Positions 1 through 7,825 of a stretch of 40,529 nt of DNA are shown here, one piece after another. Numbering within the stretch: the first letter of the stretch is position 1; the number at the start of each line of letters is the position of its first letter. Location of the stretch: positions 1 to 40,529 of the forward strand of contig CANRGB010000013.1 in NCBI GenBank assembly GCA_947630005.1. The letters run 5' to 3'. Both the position numbers and the translations under genes were made by a program. This DNA comes from an uncultured Lachnospiraceae bacterium. GTDB taxonomy: Bacteria > Bacillota > Clostridia > Lachnospirales > Lachnospiraceae. The notes under the pieces are model-generated. The model ran no database searches. It was not told where the DNA came from and saw only the letters and a program-made list of their open reading frames with translations.

Positions 1-795
1 ACTTCGGTGCTGGCCGTCGCGCTGATCTGCGCGTTCCTGTTTGCGAACGGAATGCCGGCGATTTTCAAAATCGGCGTACCGGAGTTTCTGCTGGGACAGA
101 AATGGAAGCCGTCCGCCGGTCTGTACGGGATATTGCCGATGATCCTCGGCAGTGTTTATGTGACGGGAGGCGCGGTTCTGATCGGCGTACCGGTTGCTTT
201 GATGACGGCGGTGTTCATGGTGCGTTTCTGCCCGAAATGGCTGTATCCCGTGATACGCGCGACGGTCAATCTGATGGCGGGAATTCCGTCAGTTGTCTAC
301 GGATTTTTCGGGTTGGTGGTGATTGTGCCGCTGATGCGCGAATTGACGGGGAGAGACGGCAGTACGATGCTGACGGCATCCCTTCTTCTGGGAATCATGA
401 TTCTGCCGACGGTCACGGTTACCGCCGAGGCCGCGCTTCGCAGTGTGCCGGAGAGTTATTATGAAGGTTCGCTTGCGCTCGGGGCAACCCATGAACGAAG
501 CGTGTTTTTCACTGTGCTGCCGGCGGCGAAATCGGGAGTCATGGCGGGGATTGTACTTGGAATCGGGCGTGCGGTCGGAGAGACGATGGCCGTCATGATG
601 GTGGCAGGCAATCAGACACAGATGCCAAAAGGATTGCTTTACGGACTGCGTACGATGACCGCAAACATCGGAATCGAGATGGGCTACGCGGCGGATCTCC
701 ACAGAGAGGCTCTGATCGCGACGGGCGTCGTGCTGTTTGTATTTATCCTGCTGATCAATCTGAGTGTTTCCGCGCTGAAACAGAGAAACGGATGA
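1..795 (+). CDS. pstC: Phosphate ABC transporter permease PstC (5' end missing)
   Basis: This is one of the two membrane subunits of the high-affinity PstSCAB phosphate importer. The frame is open from base 1, so the true start and first membrane segment lie upstream; the GTG at 7 is only the first possible start inside the window. About 264 residues are visible, against roughly 290-320 for full-length PstC. They contain several hydrophobic segments, the conserved GIPSVVYGFFGL stretch and the GRAVGETMAV motif of the BPD-type permease loop that contacts the ATPase. It ends at a TGA 113 bp before pstA. PstS, the binding protein, is expected just upstream, and so is the operon promoter. Its near-homology to the following gene (GIPSIIYGLFGM) is normal, as PstC and PstA are paralogues. 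Function is confident. Confidence 0.93.
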   Translation, partial: TSVLAVALICAFLFANGMPAIFKIGVPEFLLGQKWKPSAGLYGILPMILGSVYVTGGAVLIGVPVALMTAVFMVRFCPKWLYPVIRATVNLMAGIPSVVYGFFGLVVIVPLMRELTGRDGSTMLTASLLLGIMILPTVTVTAEAALRSVPESYYEGSLALGATHERSVFFTVLPAAKSGVMAGIVLGIGRAVGETMAVMMVAGNQTQMPKGLLYGLRTMTANIGIEMGYAADLHREALIATGVVLFVFILLINLSVSALKQRNG

Positions 796-908
796 CTGCC
801 TGTTTGGATGTTTTATAAAAACAGAAAAACGAAGAAACGTTAACCGGAGTGTTTCTGAACGGAAACAGAATTTGTGCTGCCGGAAAAGGCGGCGGAATGG
901 AGATTTTT

Positions 909-1742
909 ATGAAGAGACAGAACCACCCGTTTTCCGCGGCGGCGGCTGCTCTCGTATGGCTGTGCGGTCTGCTGACTCTGGCCGTGATGGTCTTTCTGGT
1001 GGGATTTATTTTAATAAAAGGCGTCCGATATCTGACGCCGGATTTATTTTCCCCCACTTACAATTCAGATAATGTGTCTTTAATCCCTGCGCTGGTCAAC
1101 ACGGTCACGATGACGGTATTTTCACTTCTGATTGCTGTTCCTCTGGGTGTGTCTGCGGCAGTCTATCTGGCGGAATATGCGAAAAAGGGCAGCAGGATCG
1201 TGAAGCTGATCCGGCTCACGACGGAGACGCTCTCCGGAATTCCGTCGATTATTTATGGCCTGTTTGGCATGCTGTTTTTCTGTACAGCGCTTCGCTGGCG
1301 ATTGTCCATGCTGTCAGGTTCGCTGACCATCGTGATCATGATTTTGCCGCTGATCATCCGAACTTCCGAGGAGGCGCTTCTGGCGGTTCCGGATTCTTAC
1401 CGGGAAGCGTCCTTTGGCCTTGGAGCGGGAAAACTTCGAACAATTTTTCGCGTTGTGCTTCCGGCTGCGATGCCGGGAATTCTGGCCGGTGTTGTGCTGG
1501 CGACAGGCCGCATTGTGGGAGAGACGGCGGCGCTGATCTACACGGCGGGGACGATTGCGCAGATACCGGAAAGTCTGATGGAGTCCGGACGCACGCTCGC
1601 TGTACATATGTATGTGCTGTCCACGGAGGGACTGCACATGAACCAGGCGTACGCGACGGCGGTGGTTCTGTTGATTGTCGTGGTGGCGCTGAACGGAGTT
1701 TCCGGGCTGCTGGCCGGGAAACTGACGAAGGGAAAGCAGTGA
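909..1742 (+). CDS. pstA: Phosphate ABC transporter permease PstA
   Basis: This is the second membrane subunit of the Pst phosphate importer, 277 residues and of normal length. The ATG at 909 is chosen because GGAG at 899-902 sits six bases upstream. An in-frame ATG at 897 and a GTG at 849 would give longer forms with less typical N-termini. Visible family features are about six hydrophobic segments, GIPSIIYGLFGM, the EALLAVPDSYREAS loop, and GRIVGETAALIYTAG, which matches the conserved permease-ATPase contact region. PstA pairs with PstC as a heterodimer in the cytoplasmic membrane. The stop at 1740-1742 is followed by an unusually long 231-bp spacer before pstB. Confidence 0.94.
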   Translation: MKRQNHPFSAAAAALVWLCGLLTLAVMVFLVGFILIKGVRYLTPDLFSPTYNSDNVSLIPALVNTVTMTVFSLLIAVPLGVSAAVYLAEYAKKGSRIVKLIRLTTETLSGIPSIIYGLFGMLFFCTALRWRLSMLSGSLTIVIMILPLIIRTSEEALLAVPDSYREASFGLGAGKLRTIFRVVLPAAMPGILAGVVLATGRIVGETAALIYTAGTIAQIPESLMESGRTLAVHMYVLSTEGLHMNQAYATAVVLLIVVVALNGVSGLLAGKLTKGKQ

Positions 1743-1973
1743 TGCAGACTGAGGTTGTCAGGAAGCGGCTCAGCCAGCCGGGAAGCGGAAAAGGGGAAAG
1801 CGATGAACGCAGACTGAGGCCGCCAGGGAGTGTGACTGGAAAATGGAGAAAGGAAAACGGAGTTACAGCCGAAAGCTGTCAGAAAGCAGTGAAATGCAGA
1901 ACTGAAAAGAAGGCAGGGGGCAAGCAGAACGAAACGGTCGGACAATTGAAAAACAGGAAAAGGACAGAACAGT
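1743..1973 (+). other. Purine-rich spacer between pstA and pstB
   Basis: A 231-bp spacer, strongly A/G-biased on the + strand, separates pstA and pstB, which usually lie nearly end to end. It contains two copies of a 19-bp imperfect direct repeat (GCAGACTGAGG plus a diverged tail) at 1744-1762 and 1809-1827, 65 bp apart. No hairpin with a T-run and no convincing promoter is visible. A frame from the ATG at 1742 stays open through the spacer and 68 bp into pstB. Its translation is K/R/E/Q/G-rich with no recognisable feature, and purine-rich DNA rarely makes stop codons, so I do not call it a gene. Confidence 0.5.
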
Positions 1974-2723
1974 ATGAGCAAAATTACGATCAGGAATATG
2001 GATCTGTATTACGGCGCGTTTCACGCGCTGAAAAACATTAATCTGGATATTCCGGAGCATAAGATCACGGCGTTTATCGGGCCGAGCGGATGTGGAAAGT
2101 CAACGCTGCTGAAATCGCTGAACCGGATGAACGATCTGGTGGAAGGATGCAGGATCACCGGAGAGCTCCTGCTTGACGGGGAGGATATCTGCAGGTACCG
2201 GGACGTCAGCCGTCTGCGCAGACGAGTAGGCATGGTGTTTCAGAAACCGAATCCGTTTCCCATGAGCGTTTATGACAACATTGCGTATGGTCCGAGGACA
2301 CATGGAATACACACAAAGGCGAAGCTGGATGAGATCGTGGAGAGATCGCTGCGCAGCGCCGCGGTCTGGGACGAAGTAAAGGACAGGCTGAAAAAAAGCG
2401 CGCTTGGCATGTCGGGAGGTCAGCAGCAGAGGCTCTGCATTGCGAGGGCGCTTGCGGTAGAACCGGAAGTGCTTCTGATGGACGAACCGACTTCCGCGCT
2501 GGATCCGATTTCCACTTCGAAGATCGAGGATCTGGTGATGGAACTGAAGGAGGATTACACGATTGTCATTGTGACTCACAATATGCAGCAGGCCGCCCGT
2601 ATCTCAGATCGTACTGCGTTTTTCCTGCTGGGAGAGATGATCGAGTATGACGATACGCTGACGCTGTTTTCCACGCCGGGGAACAAAAAAACGGAGGAAT
2701 ATATCACAGGGAGGTTTGGCTGA
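1974..2723 (+). CDS. pstB: Phosphate ABC transporter ATP-binding protein PstB
   Basis: This is the cytoplasmic ATPase that powers phosphate import through PstC/PstA. It is 249 residues long, the usual size. Walker A is GPSGCGKST at residues 36-44, the Q-loop Gln is at about 90, the signature is MSGGQ at 146-150, Walker B VLLMDE at 166-171, and the H-loop His at 202 lies in IVTHNMQQA. The [12 protein letters not shown] stretch after the Q-loop is characteristic of PstB rather than other ABC ATPases. An A/G-rich RBS (AGGAAAAGGA) precedes the ATG. Its stop at 2721-2723 is one base from the phoU start, so the two are probably translated together. Confidence 0.97.
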   Translation: MSKITIRNMDLYYGAFHALKNINLDIPEHKITAFIGPSGCGKSTLLKSLNRMNDLVEGCRITGELLLDGEDICRYRDVSRLRRRVGMVFQKPNPFPMSVYDNIAYGPRTHGIHTKAKLDEIVERSLRSAAVWDEVKDRLKKSALGMSGGQQQRLCIARALAVEPEVLLMDEPTSALDPISTSKIEDLVMELKEDYTIVIVTHNMQQAARISDRTAFFLLGEMIEYDDTLTLFSTPGNKKTEEYITGRFG

Positions 2724-2724
2724 G

Positions 2725-3384
2725 ATGAGAGACCGCTACGTAAAGCAGCTGGAACAGCTTCGCAGGGAAATGCTGAACATGGGAATGCTCTGCGAAAAAG
2801 CGATTGTAAGCACTTATCAGATGCTGTTTGCGAAGGAACATGTAAAAGAAGCCGGAGAGAAGATCCTGGAGATGGAGGAGGAGATTGACCGGCAGGAGCG
2901 GGAAATCGAGGGAATCTGTCTGCGGCTTCTGCTTCAGCAGCAGCCGGTCGCCTCCGACCTGCGCTTTGTGTCGGCATCTCTCAAGATGATTACTGACCTG
3001 GAACGCATAGGAGATCAGGCAGCGGATATCGCGGAGATCATCATGACAGGCAGAGAAGCAGCTTCCGTGGAGGAAACGGATCTTACCATGATGGCGCAGA
3101 CGGCGGTCAATATGGTAAATAAAAGCATTGAGGCATACATTGATCAGAGCCTGGGCGTTGCGCGGGAGACGATCGGCATCGACGACGAGATGGACGGACT
3201 GTTTTTGAAAGTTCGCAGCCAGCTGACAGAAAAGATCGCGCAGGGAGAGCCGGATAATTGGCAGGCGCTGGACCTGCTGATGATCGCGAAATATTATGAG
3301 AGGATCGGGGATCACGCGGTAAATGTGGCGGAGTGGGTGGAATTTGCCATGACAGGAAAACACAGACGAAAAGCAGAGCCATGA
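2725..3384 (+). CDS. phoU: Phosphate signalling regulator PhoU
   Basis: PhoU is a cytoplasmic all-helical protein that links Pst transporter state to the PhoR kinase and keeps the Pho response off when phosphate is plentiful. The 219-residue protein has the two internally repeated PhoU metal-site motifs, DLERIGDQAADIAE at 91-104 and YYERIGDHAVNVAEW at 190-204. The ATG at 2725 is chosen because GGGAGG at 2709-2714 lies about ten bases upstream; an in-frame TTG at 2716 would overlap pstB. It is the last gene of the pst run. The PhoP/PhoR pair it is expected to influence lies about 2 kb downstream. Confidence 0.96.
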   Translation: MRDRYVKQLEQLRREMLNMGMLCEKAIVSTYQMLFAKEHVKEAGEKILEMEEEIDRQEREIEGICLRLLLQQQPVASDLRFVSASLKMITDLERIGDQAADIAEIIMTGREAASVEETDLTMMAQTAVNMVNKSIEAYIDQSLGVARETIGIDDEMDGLFLKVRSQLTEKIAQGEPDNWQALDLLMIAKYYERIGDHAVNVAEWVEFAMTGKHRRKAEP

Positions 3385-3388
3385 GAAA

Positions 3389-3443
3389 TTTTACATGGAT
3401 TTTACATTGGCATGATTCCGGTTTTACATGGTTTCGATATACT
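3389..3443 (+). promoter_or_regulatory. Candidate PhoP box and promoter for the Na+/phosphate symporter
   Basis: Three exact copies of TTTTACAT start at 3389, 3400 and 3422. The spacings are 11 and 22 bp, so they sit on one 11-bp pitch with a degenerate fourth position at 3411. Bacillus-type PhoP boxes are TT(A/C/T)A(C/T)A direct repeats with the same pitch. A -10-like TATACT follows at 3438-3443, placing the repeats at about -61, -50 and -28. A second -10 candidate, TATAAT, lies at 3463-3468. No good -35 is visible for either, as expected of an activator-dependent promoter. Binding by the PhoP encoded downstream is inferred. Confidence 0.6.
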
Positions 3444-3595
3444 CTGGACAGAGTGATACATTTATAATCTGCCGGAATTTCATCCGCTATGCTGTTCTCT
3501 GGCAATGCGGCTGTTCGTGAGCAGATATCTTCTATTTGATATAAAGAGTATGGCGGCGGATTATCGAGAAAGAATTGAGTAAGGGAGAGAAAAGT

Positions 3596-5440
3596 ATGGA
3601 CATTTTCAGTGTATTTACAATGATCGGAGGTCTTGCGCTGTTTCTTTACGGGATGAGCGTCATGGGGGACGGATTGTCGAGAGCTTCCGGAGGACGGCTC
3701 GAAAAGATTCTGGAGAAGCTTACTTCGAGCACTTTAAAGGGCGTGCTGCTTGGCGCGGGAGTGACCGCGGTTATCCAGTCTTCATCCGCAACGACAGTCA
3801 TGGTGGTCGGGTTTGTAAACTCGGGGATCATGACGCTGGAGCGGACGGTCGGCATTATTATGGGAGCGAACATCGGAACGACGATCACGTCGTGGATTCT
3901 CAGTCTTTCGGGAATCGAGGGAAACAGCTTCTTTGTGCGGATGCTGAAGCCGGCCTCCTTCTCCCCGATCCTGGCGATCGTCGGCGTCGCCCTTCTGATG
4001 TTTTCAAAAAATGAGAAGAAAAAAGATATCGGTTCCATCCTGGTCGGCTTCGCGGTGCTGATGTTCGGCATGGATACAATGAGCGGTGCAGTGAAGCCGC
4101 TCGCCGATGTGCCGGAGTTTACGCATCTGTTCCTGATGTTTGAGAATCCGGCGCTCGGCATGATAGCGGGAGCCGTGCTGACCGCGGTTATCCAGAGCTC
4201 TTCCGCTTCCGTCGGTATCCTGCAGGCGCTGTGCGTGACAGGCTCCGTCACGTTCGGCTCCGCGATTCCGATCATCATGGGGCAGAACATCGGAACCTGC
4301 GTGACGGCGCTCCTCTCGGCGATCGGCGCGAAGAAGAACGCGAAGCGCGCGGCCTTTGTGCATCTGTATTTTAACGTGATCGGGACGATCGTGTTCATGA
4401 TTCTGTTCTATGCGCTGAATCTGTTTGTGCACTTCGGATTTCTGTCACAGGCGGCGAACGCGGCCGGCATCGCGGTCGTCCACACGACGTTCAATGTTTT
4501 CGCGACGCTGCTGTGGCTGCCGTTCCACAACCTGCTTGTGAAGCTGGCGAAGCTCACGGTTCGGGATCCGAAGGAGACGCCGGCCGTCGCGGCGCAGCTT
4601 CAGGGCCTGCAGGTGCTTGACGACCGTTTCCTTGAGACGCCTGCGCTTGCGATCGAACACTGCCGTCAGGCGTGCGCGCGCATGGCGGAGGTGACGATCC
4701 ACGCGCTTGACAGAGCGGTCTCCCTGCTCAATTCCTACGACGAGGCGAAAGTGAAGCAGGTAAAGGATGATGAGAATTTTGTTGATCAGTATGAGGACCG
4801 CATGGGCACTTATCTGGTGCAGCTCTCGAAAAAGGAGATGTCGCTGCGCGACAGCCACACGCTCTCCACGCTGCTGCACTGCATCGGAGATATCGAGCGG
4901 ATCTCTGATCATGCGGTCGGTATTGCGAATGCGGCTTCCGAGATCTACAACAAGAATCTGTCCTTCTCCGAAGCGGCGGTCAATGAGCTCTCCGTCTTTT
5001 TCAGAGTGGTCAGGGAAGTGGCCCGCATTTCCATGAAGGCGGTGGAGACAGAAGACGCGGAACTTGCGAAGCAGGTGGAACCGCTCGAGGAGGTGATCGA
5101 CGAGATCGGGGACGAGATGAGAAGGCGGCATGTGGACCGGCTTCGGGAGGGTCGGTGTACGATCGAGCTTGGTTTTATCCTGTCCGATCTGACGACAAGC
5201 TGCAAGCGGATTGCGGATCACTGCTCCAACATTGCGGTCTGCCTGATCCAGTCGGTTAACGACGAGTACGGGCGCCACGAGTATCTCAGAACATTGAAGG
5301 CGGAGGATGGGACGTATTTCCGGGAAAAATATGAAGAATATGAACGGGAATACGGACTTCCAAAGCGGATCAAGGGAACGCCGCAGGTCGATATGCGGGC
5401 CCGCATGAGCGGTGAGGCGGCGGCCGCAATTATGGATTGA
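3596..5440 (+). CDS. Na+/phosphate symporter, NptA/PNaS family with C-terminal PhoU-like domain
   Basis: This is a membrane carrier for sodium-coupled uptake (or export) of inorganic phosphate, a low-affinity partner to Pst. Of its 614 residues, about 320 at the N-terminus form the hydrophobic transporter. That part has the duplicated family hallmark QSSSAT at 61-66 and QSSSAS at 200-205, with GANIGTT (90-96) and GQNIGT (229-234) after each. Residues from about 350 to 560 are soluble and helical, with PhoU-like ERISDHAVGIAN and KRIADHCSNIAV motifs. The ATG at 3596 follows AAGGGAGAG at good distance; an upstream in-frame TTG at 3575 has no RBS. A candidate PhoP box precedes it. The stop codon overlaps the -35 of the phoP promoter. 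Confidence 0.92.
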   Translation: MDIFSVFTMIGGLALFLYGMSVMGDGLSRASGGRLEKILEKLTSSTLKGVLLGAGVTAVIQSSSATTVMVVGFVNSGIMTLERTVGIIMGANIGTTITSWILSLSGIEGNSFFVRMLKPASFSPILAIVGVALLMFSKNEKKKDIGSILVGFAVLMFGMDTMSGAVKPLADVPEFTHLFLMFENPALGMIAGAVLTAVIQSSSASVGILQALCVTGSVTFGSAIPIIMGQNIGTCVTALLSAIGAKKNAKRAAFVHLYFNVIGTIVFMILFYALNLFVHFGFLSQAANAAGIAVVHTTFNVFATLLWLPFHNLLVKLAKLTVRDPKETPAVAAQLQGLQVLDDRFLETPALAIEHCRQACARMAEVTIHALDRAVSLLNSYDEAKVKQVKDDENFVDQYEDRMGTYLVQLSKKEMSLRDSHTLSTLLHCIGDIERISDHAVGIANAASEIYNKNLSFSEAAVNELSVFFRVVREVARISMKAVETEDAELAKQVEPLEEVIDEIGDEMRRRHVDRLREGRCTIELGFILSDLTTSCKRIADHCSNIAVCLIQSVNDEYGRHEYLRTLKAEDGTYFREKYEEYEREYGLPKRIKGTPQVDMRARMSGEAAAAIMD

Positions 5441-5465
5441 CGCGAAAGGCATGGATATATAAAAT
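5437..5465 (+). promoter_or_regulatory. Promoter for phoPR
   Basis: TTGACG at 5437-5442 and TAAAAT at 5460-5465 are separated by exactly 17 bp, a good vegetative-sigma promoter. The -35 overlaps the TGA stop (5438-5440) of the symporter gene. The predicted transcript would begin near 5472 and have a leader of about 105 nt before phoP. No TTTTACAT-type PhoP repeat is seen here, so PhoP autoregulation is not evident from the sequence. Confidence 0.6.
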
Positions 5466-5576
5466 ATACTGAGTCGAATCAGGCAGAGGATCAGTTCTGC
5501 TTCACAGAGGATGGCGCGAAAACGGAAATCATACAGAAGGTTCTGGCTTGTTCTGAGGGAAAGGAATGATGGATTT

Positions 5577-6257
5577 ATGGCGGTAATCTATATTGTGGAG
5601 GATGATGAGAACATCCGGGAGATTGAGATGTTCGCGCTGAAAAATTCCGGTTTTGAGGTTCAGGGATTTGGGGATGCCGCCTCGTTTTTTCGGTGCCTGA
5701 AGGAAAAAATACCGGCGCTGGTCATGGTGGATGTCATGCTCCCGGATGAGGACGGGCTTTCGATTGTCCGAAAACTCAGATCCCGCCCGGAGACGAAACG
5801 GATCCCGATTATCATGGCGACAGCGAAAACGTCGGAGCTGGACAAGGTGAAAGGGCTGGACATGGGGGCGGACGATTATGTCACGAAGCCGTTCGGCGTC
5901 ATGGAACTGATCTCGCGGGTAAAAGCGCTGATGCGCAGAGCCCATGGAATGGACGAAGAGAAAATCCTGGAGTTTGGCCCGCTGCGGATGGACGATGAGA
6001 AGCGGCTGGTCACTGTGGAGGATAATTCGTGCGAGCTGACCTACAAAGAATATGAGCTTTTGAAGCTTCTGATGCTGAACGCGGGGATCGTCTCGCCGCG
6101 CGATGTGATTCTCGACCGGGTCTGGGGTACTGATTTCGAGGGGGAGTCCAGAACGCTCGACATGCATATAAAGACGCTGCGGCAGAAGCTTGGGAGCGCG
6201 GGGACGATGATCCGCACGGTGCGGAATGTGGGCTACATGCTGACAGGCGGATCCTGA
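5577..6257 (+). CDS. phoP: Response regulator of the PhoP/PhoB (OmpR) family
   Basis: This is a DNA-binding response regulator, 226 residues from the ATG at 5577. The receiver domain (1-120) has the acidic pocket EDD at 8-10, phospho-acceptor Asp52 in MVDVMLPDEDG, Thr82/Ala83 in the switch region and Lys104 in VTKPFG. The winged-helix output domain (about 128-224) ends in the usual RTVRNVGYML. The RBS (GGGAAAGGA, 5556-5564) is a little far, at 12 bases. A longer in-frame form from 5511 would add a basic, unrelated N-terminus and is less likely. Its position beside pstSCAB-phoU, the symporter and a PhoR-like kinase makes control of phosphate-starvation genes the likely role. Probable targets are the TTTTACAT-repeat promoters in this window. 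Confidence 0.93.
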   Translation: MAVIYIVEDDENIREIEMFALKNSGFEVQGFGDAASFFRCLKEKIPALVMVDVMLPDEDGLSIVRKLRSRPETKRIPIIMATAKTSELDKVKGLDMGADDYVTKPFGVMELISRVKALMRRAHGMDEEKILEFGPLRMDDEKRLVTVEDNSCELTYKEYELLKLLMLNAGIVSPRDVILDRVWGTDFEGESRTLDMHIKTLRQKLGSAGTMIRTVRNVGYMLTGGS

Positions 6258-6278
6258 CTGTATGAATCCGGAAGGCGG

Positions 6279-7631
6279 ATGAAGCGTATGAAGAAAAAAA
6301 TCAACACCTGTCTTCTTCTGACAGTATTTCTGACACTGATGGCTGCGCTGCTTATGACGGCAGCCATCTTTCATCATATTTACCGCGGGCAGGTGATCGC
6401 GGATATGCGCACGTATGCCTGCATGCTGAAGAATATGGACTGGCAGAGGCTGGACTCACAGGACGCGCGGGAGAGGGATCAGGACGACCGGGGAAAAACA
6501 GGCGGCGATGAGGTCCGCGTCACCGTGATCCAAAAAGACGGGACGGTCCTCTATGACAGCGAGGCAGGCGGAGAAAGTCTGGAAAACCATTCCGGAAGGC
6601 CGGAGATCCGGATGGCGAAAGAGGAAGGAGAAGGGTATGCCGTCCGCCATTCGGATACGCTGGGAAGGGACATGTATTACTTTGCGCTGCGGCTGGACGG
6701 GGGGATGTTCCTGCGCATCAGCAAGGAGGCCGACAGTATCTGGCGGGTGTTTGTCAATATGGCGGAAGGGATCGCGGGAGTTGCGGCGCTGATGTTTCTG
6801 GTCTGCCTTTTTCTCGCGCATTATATCACCGCCGGGATTGTCCGTCCGATCGAGTATCTGGCAAATCATCTGGAGCAGGCGGAGGAGATCGGCGCCTACG
6901 AGGAGCTTGCGCCGTTTATCGCCACGATCCGGAAACAGCATGAGGATATTTTAAAAAGCGCGAAGATGCGGCAGGAATTCACGGCGAATGTCACGCATGA
7001 GCTGAAGACGCCGCTGACCTCGATCTCCGGGTACGCGGAGCTGATCGAGACGGGGCTTGCGGGGGAGAATGACGTGCAGCGCTTCGCGCGCGGAATACAC
7101 CGCAACGCCGACCGGCTTCTGACGCTGATCAACGATATCATCCGTCTTTCCGAGCTGGATTCCGGCAGGACGGAGCTCTCGCTTTCGGAGGTTGATCTCT
7201 ATGAGGTCACGGCGGACTGTGTGGAGATGCTCCGGATCAACGCGGAAAACCACGGCGTCGCAATTGAGCTGCACGGTTATCACTGCACGGTGCGGGCCGA
7301 CCGGGGCATGATAGAAGAGCTGGTCTACAATCTCTGTGACAACGCGATCCGCTATAATAAGGAAGGGGGCCGGGTCGACGTGACGGTCGGCCTGCGCGGG
7401 AACCGGATCTGCCTGTCCGTGCGGGACACCGGGATCGGGATCCGCAGGGAAGATCAGGAGCGGATCTTTGAGCGCTTCTACCGGGTCGATAAGAGCCATT
7501 CGAGGAAGACGGGAGGAACCGGCCTGGGACTTGCGATCGTCAAACACATCGTGGCGCAGCACCAGGCGGAAATAAAACTTGAGAGCGAAGCCGGACGCGG
7601 AACGGAGATTTCCGTTCTGTTTCGGTCCTGA
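6279..7631 (+). CDS. phoR: Sensor histidine kinase PhoR
   Basis: This membrane kinase partners the preceding response regulator. Its 450 residues start with a transmembrane helix at about 12-34, then an extracytoplasmic sensor region of about 125 residues. A second helix follows at 164-184, then a HAMP-like linker, and the HisKA dimerisation helix with phospho-acceptor His240 (FTANVTHELKTPL). The HATPase domain has an N-box NLCDNAIRYN at 351-360, G1 DTGIGI at 383-388 and G2 GGTGLGLAIV at 412-421. An alternative ATG at 6288 has better RBS spacing to GAAGG (6271-6275), so the protein may be three residues shorter. The gene lies 21 bp after phoP, so the two are co-transcribed. Specificity for phosphate is inferred from context. 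Confidence 0.92.
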   Translation: MKRMKKKINTCLLLTVFLTLMAALLMTAAIFHHIYRGQVIADMRTYACMLKNMDWQRLDSQDARERDQDDRGKTGGDEVRVTVIQKDGTVLYDSEAGGESLENHSGRPEIRMAKEEGEGYAVRHSDTLGRDMYYFALRLDGGMFLRISKEADSIWRVFVNMAEGIAGVAALMFLVCLFLAHYITAGIVRPIEYLANHLEQAEEIGAYEELAPFIATIRKQHEDILKSAKMRQEFTANVTHELKTPLTSISGYAELIETGLAGENDVQRFARGIHRNADRLLTLINDIIRLSELDSGRTELSLSEVDLYEVTADCVEMLRINAENHGVAIELHGYHCTVRADRGMIEELVYNLCDNAIRYNKEGGRVDVTVGLRGNRICLSVRDTGIGIRREDQERIFERFYRVDKSHSRKTGGTGLGLAIVKHIVAQHQAEIKLESEAGRGTEISVLFRS

Positions 7632-7655
7632 GAAGTCAGTGGAAACTGTAACGGA

Positions 7656-7682
7656 AATCCCGGTTTTTCTTCCGGATTTTTA
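7656..7682 (+). terminator. Possible rho-independent terminator after phoR
   Basis: AAATCCCGG pairs with CCGGATTT across an 8-base T-rich loop, with one bulged C, and the 3' arm runs into TTTTT. The stem is short, so termination may be partial. It lies 25 bp after the phoR stop. Confidence 0.4.
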
Positions 7683-7738
7683 CATAAAATTTAAGATTCC
7701 CTGCCTTGACTATTGTTTTGGAATAGTGCAATATATTG
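7680..7738 (+). promoter_or_regulatory. L,D-transpeptidase promoter with a PhoP-box-like repeat
   Basis: TTTACA at 7680-7685 and TTTAAG at 7691-7696 are 11 bp apart. The first lies within the same TTTTACAT octamer (7679-7686) seen before the symporter. They sit just upstream of a -35 TTGACT at 7707-7712. Several -10 options follow at 17-20 bp: CAATAT (7730), an extended TGC-AATATA (7728-7736) or TATATT (7733). The repeats would lie at about -60 and -50. PhoP regulation is a plausible inference, but only two half-sites are present. Confidence 0.45.
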
Positions 7739-7766
7739 AAGTGAACAATAAGTTATAAATCCGCGG

Positions 7767-7793
7767 AACTGTCCGCCAGGGGAACGGACGGTT
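7767..7793 (+). other. Hairpin in the L,D-transpeptidase leader
   Basis: AACTGTCCG (7767-7775) pairs with CGGACGGTT (7785-7793) over nine positions with one G-T wobble and a 9-nt loop. It ends 32 bp before the GTG start and has no T-run, so it is not a terminator. It may stabilise the mRNA or be a binding site. Confidence 0.35.
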
Positions 7794-7825
7794 TCAGGCT
7801 GGATTAGAAGGGTAAGGGACGAAAG

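Noticed and set aside
1742-2041. Open frame with ATG overlapping the pstA stop, about 99 residues
   Set aside because: It lies in purine-rich DNA where stops are rare, overlaps pstB by 68 bp, has a low-complexity K/R/E/Q composition and no recognisable feature.
4445-5452. Minus-strand open frame (335 codons) opposite the symporter
   Set aside because: Same reason: antisense to a conserved PhoU-like region, with no motif.
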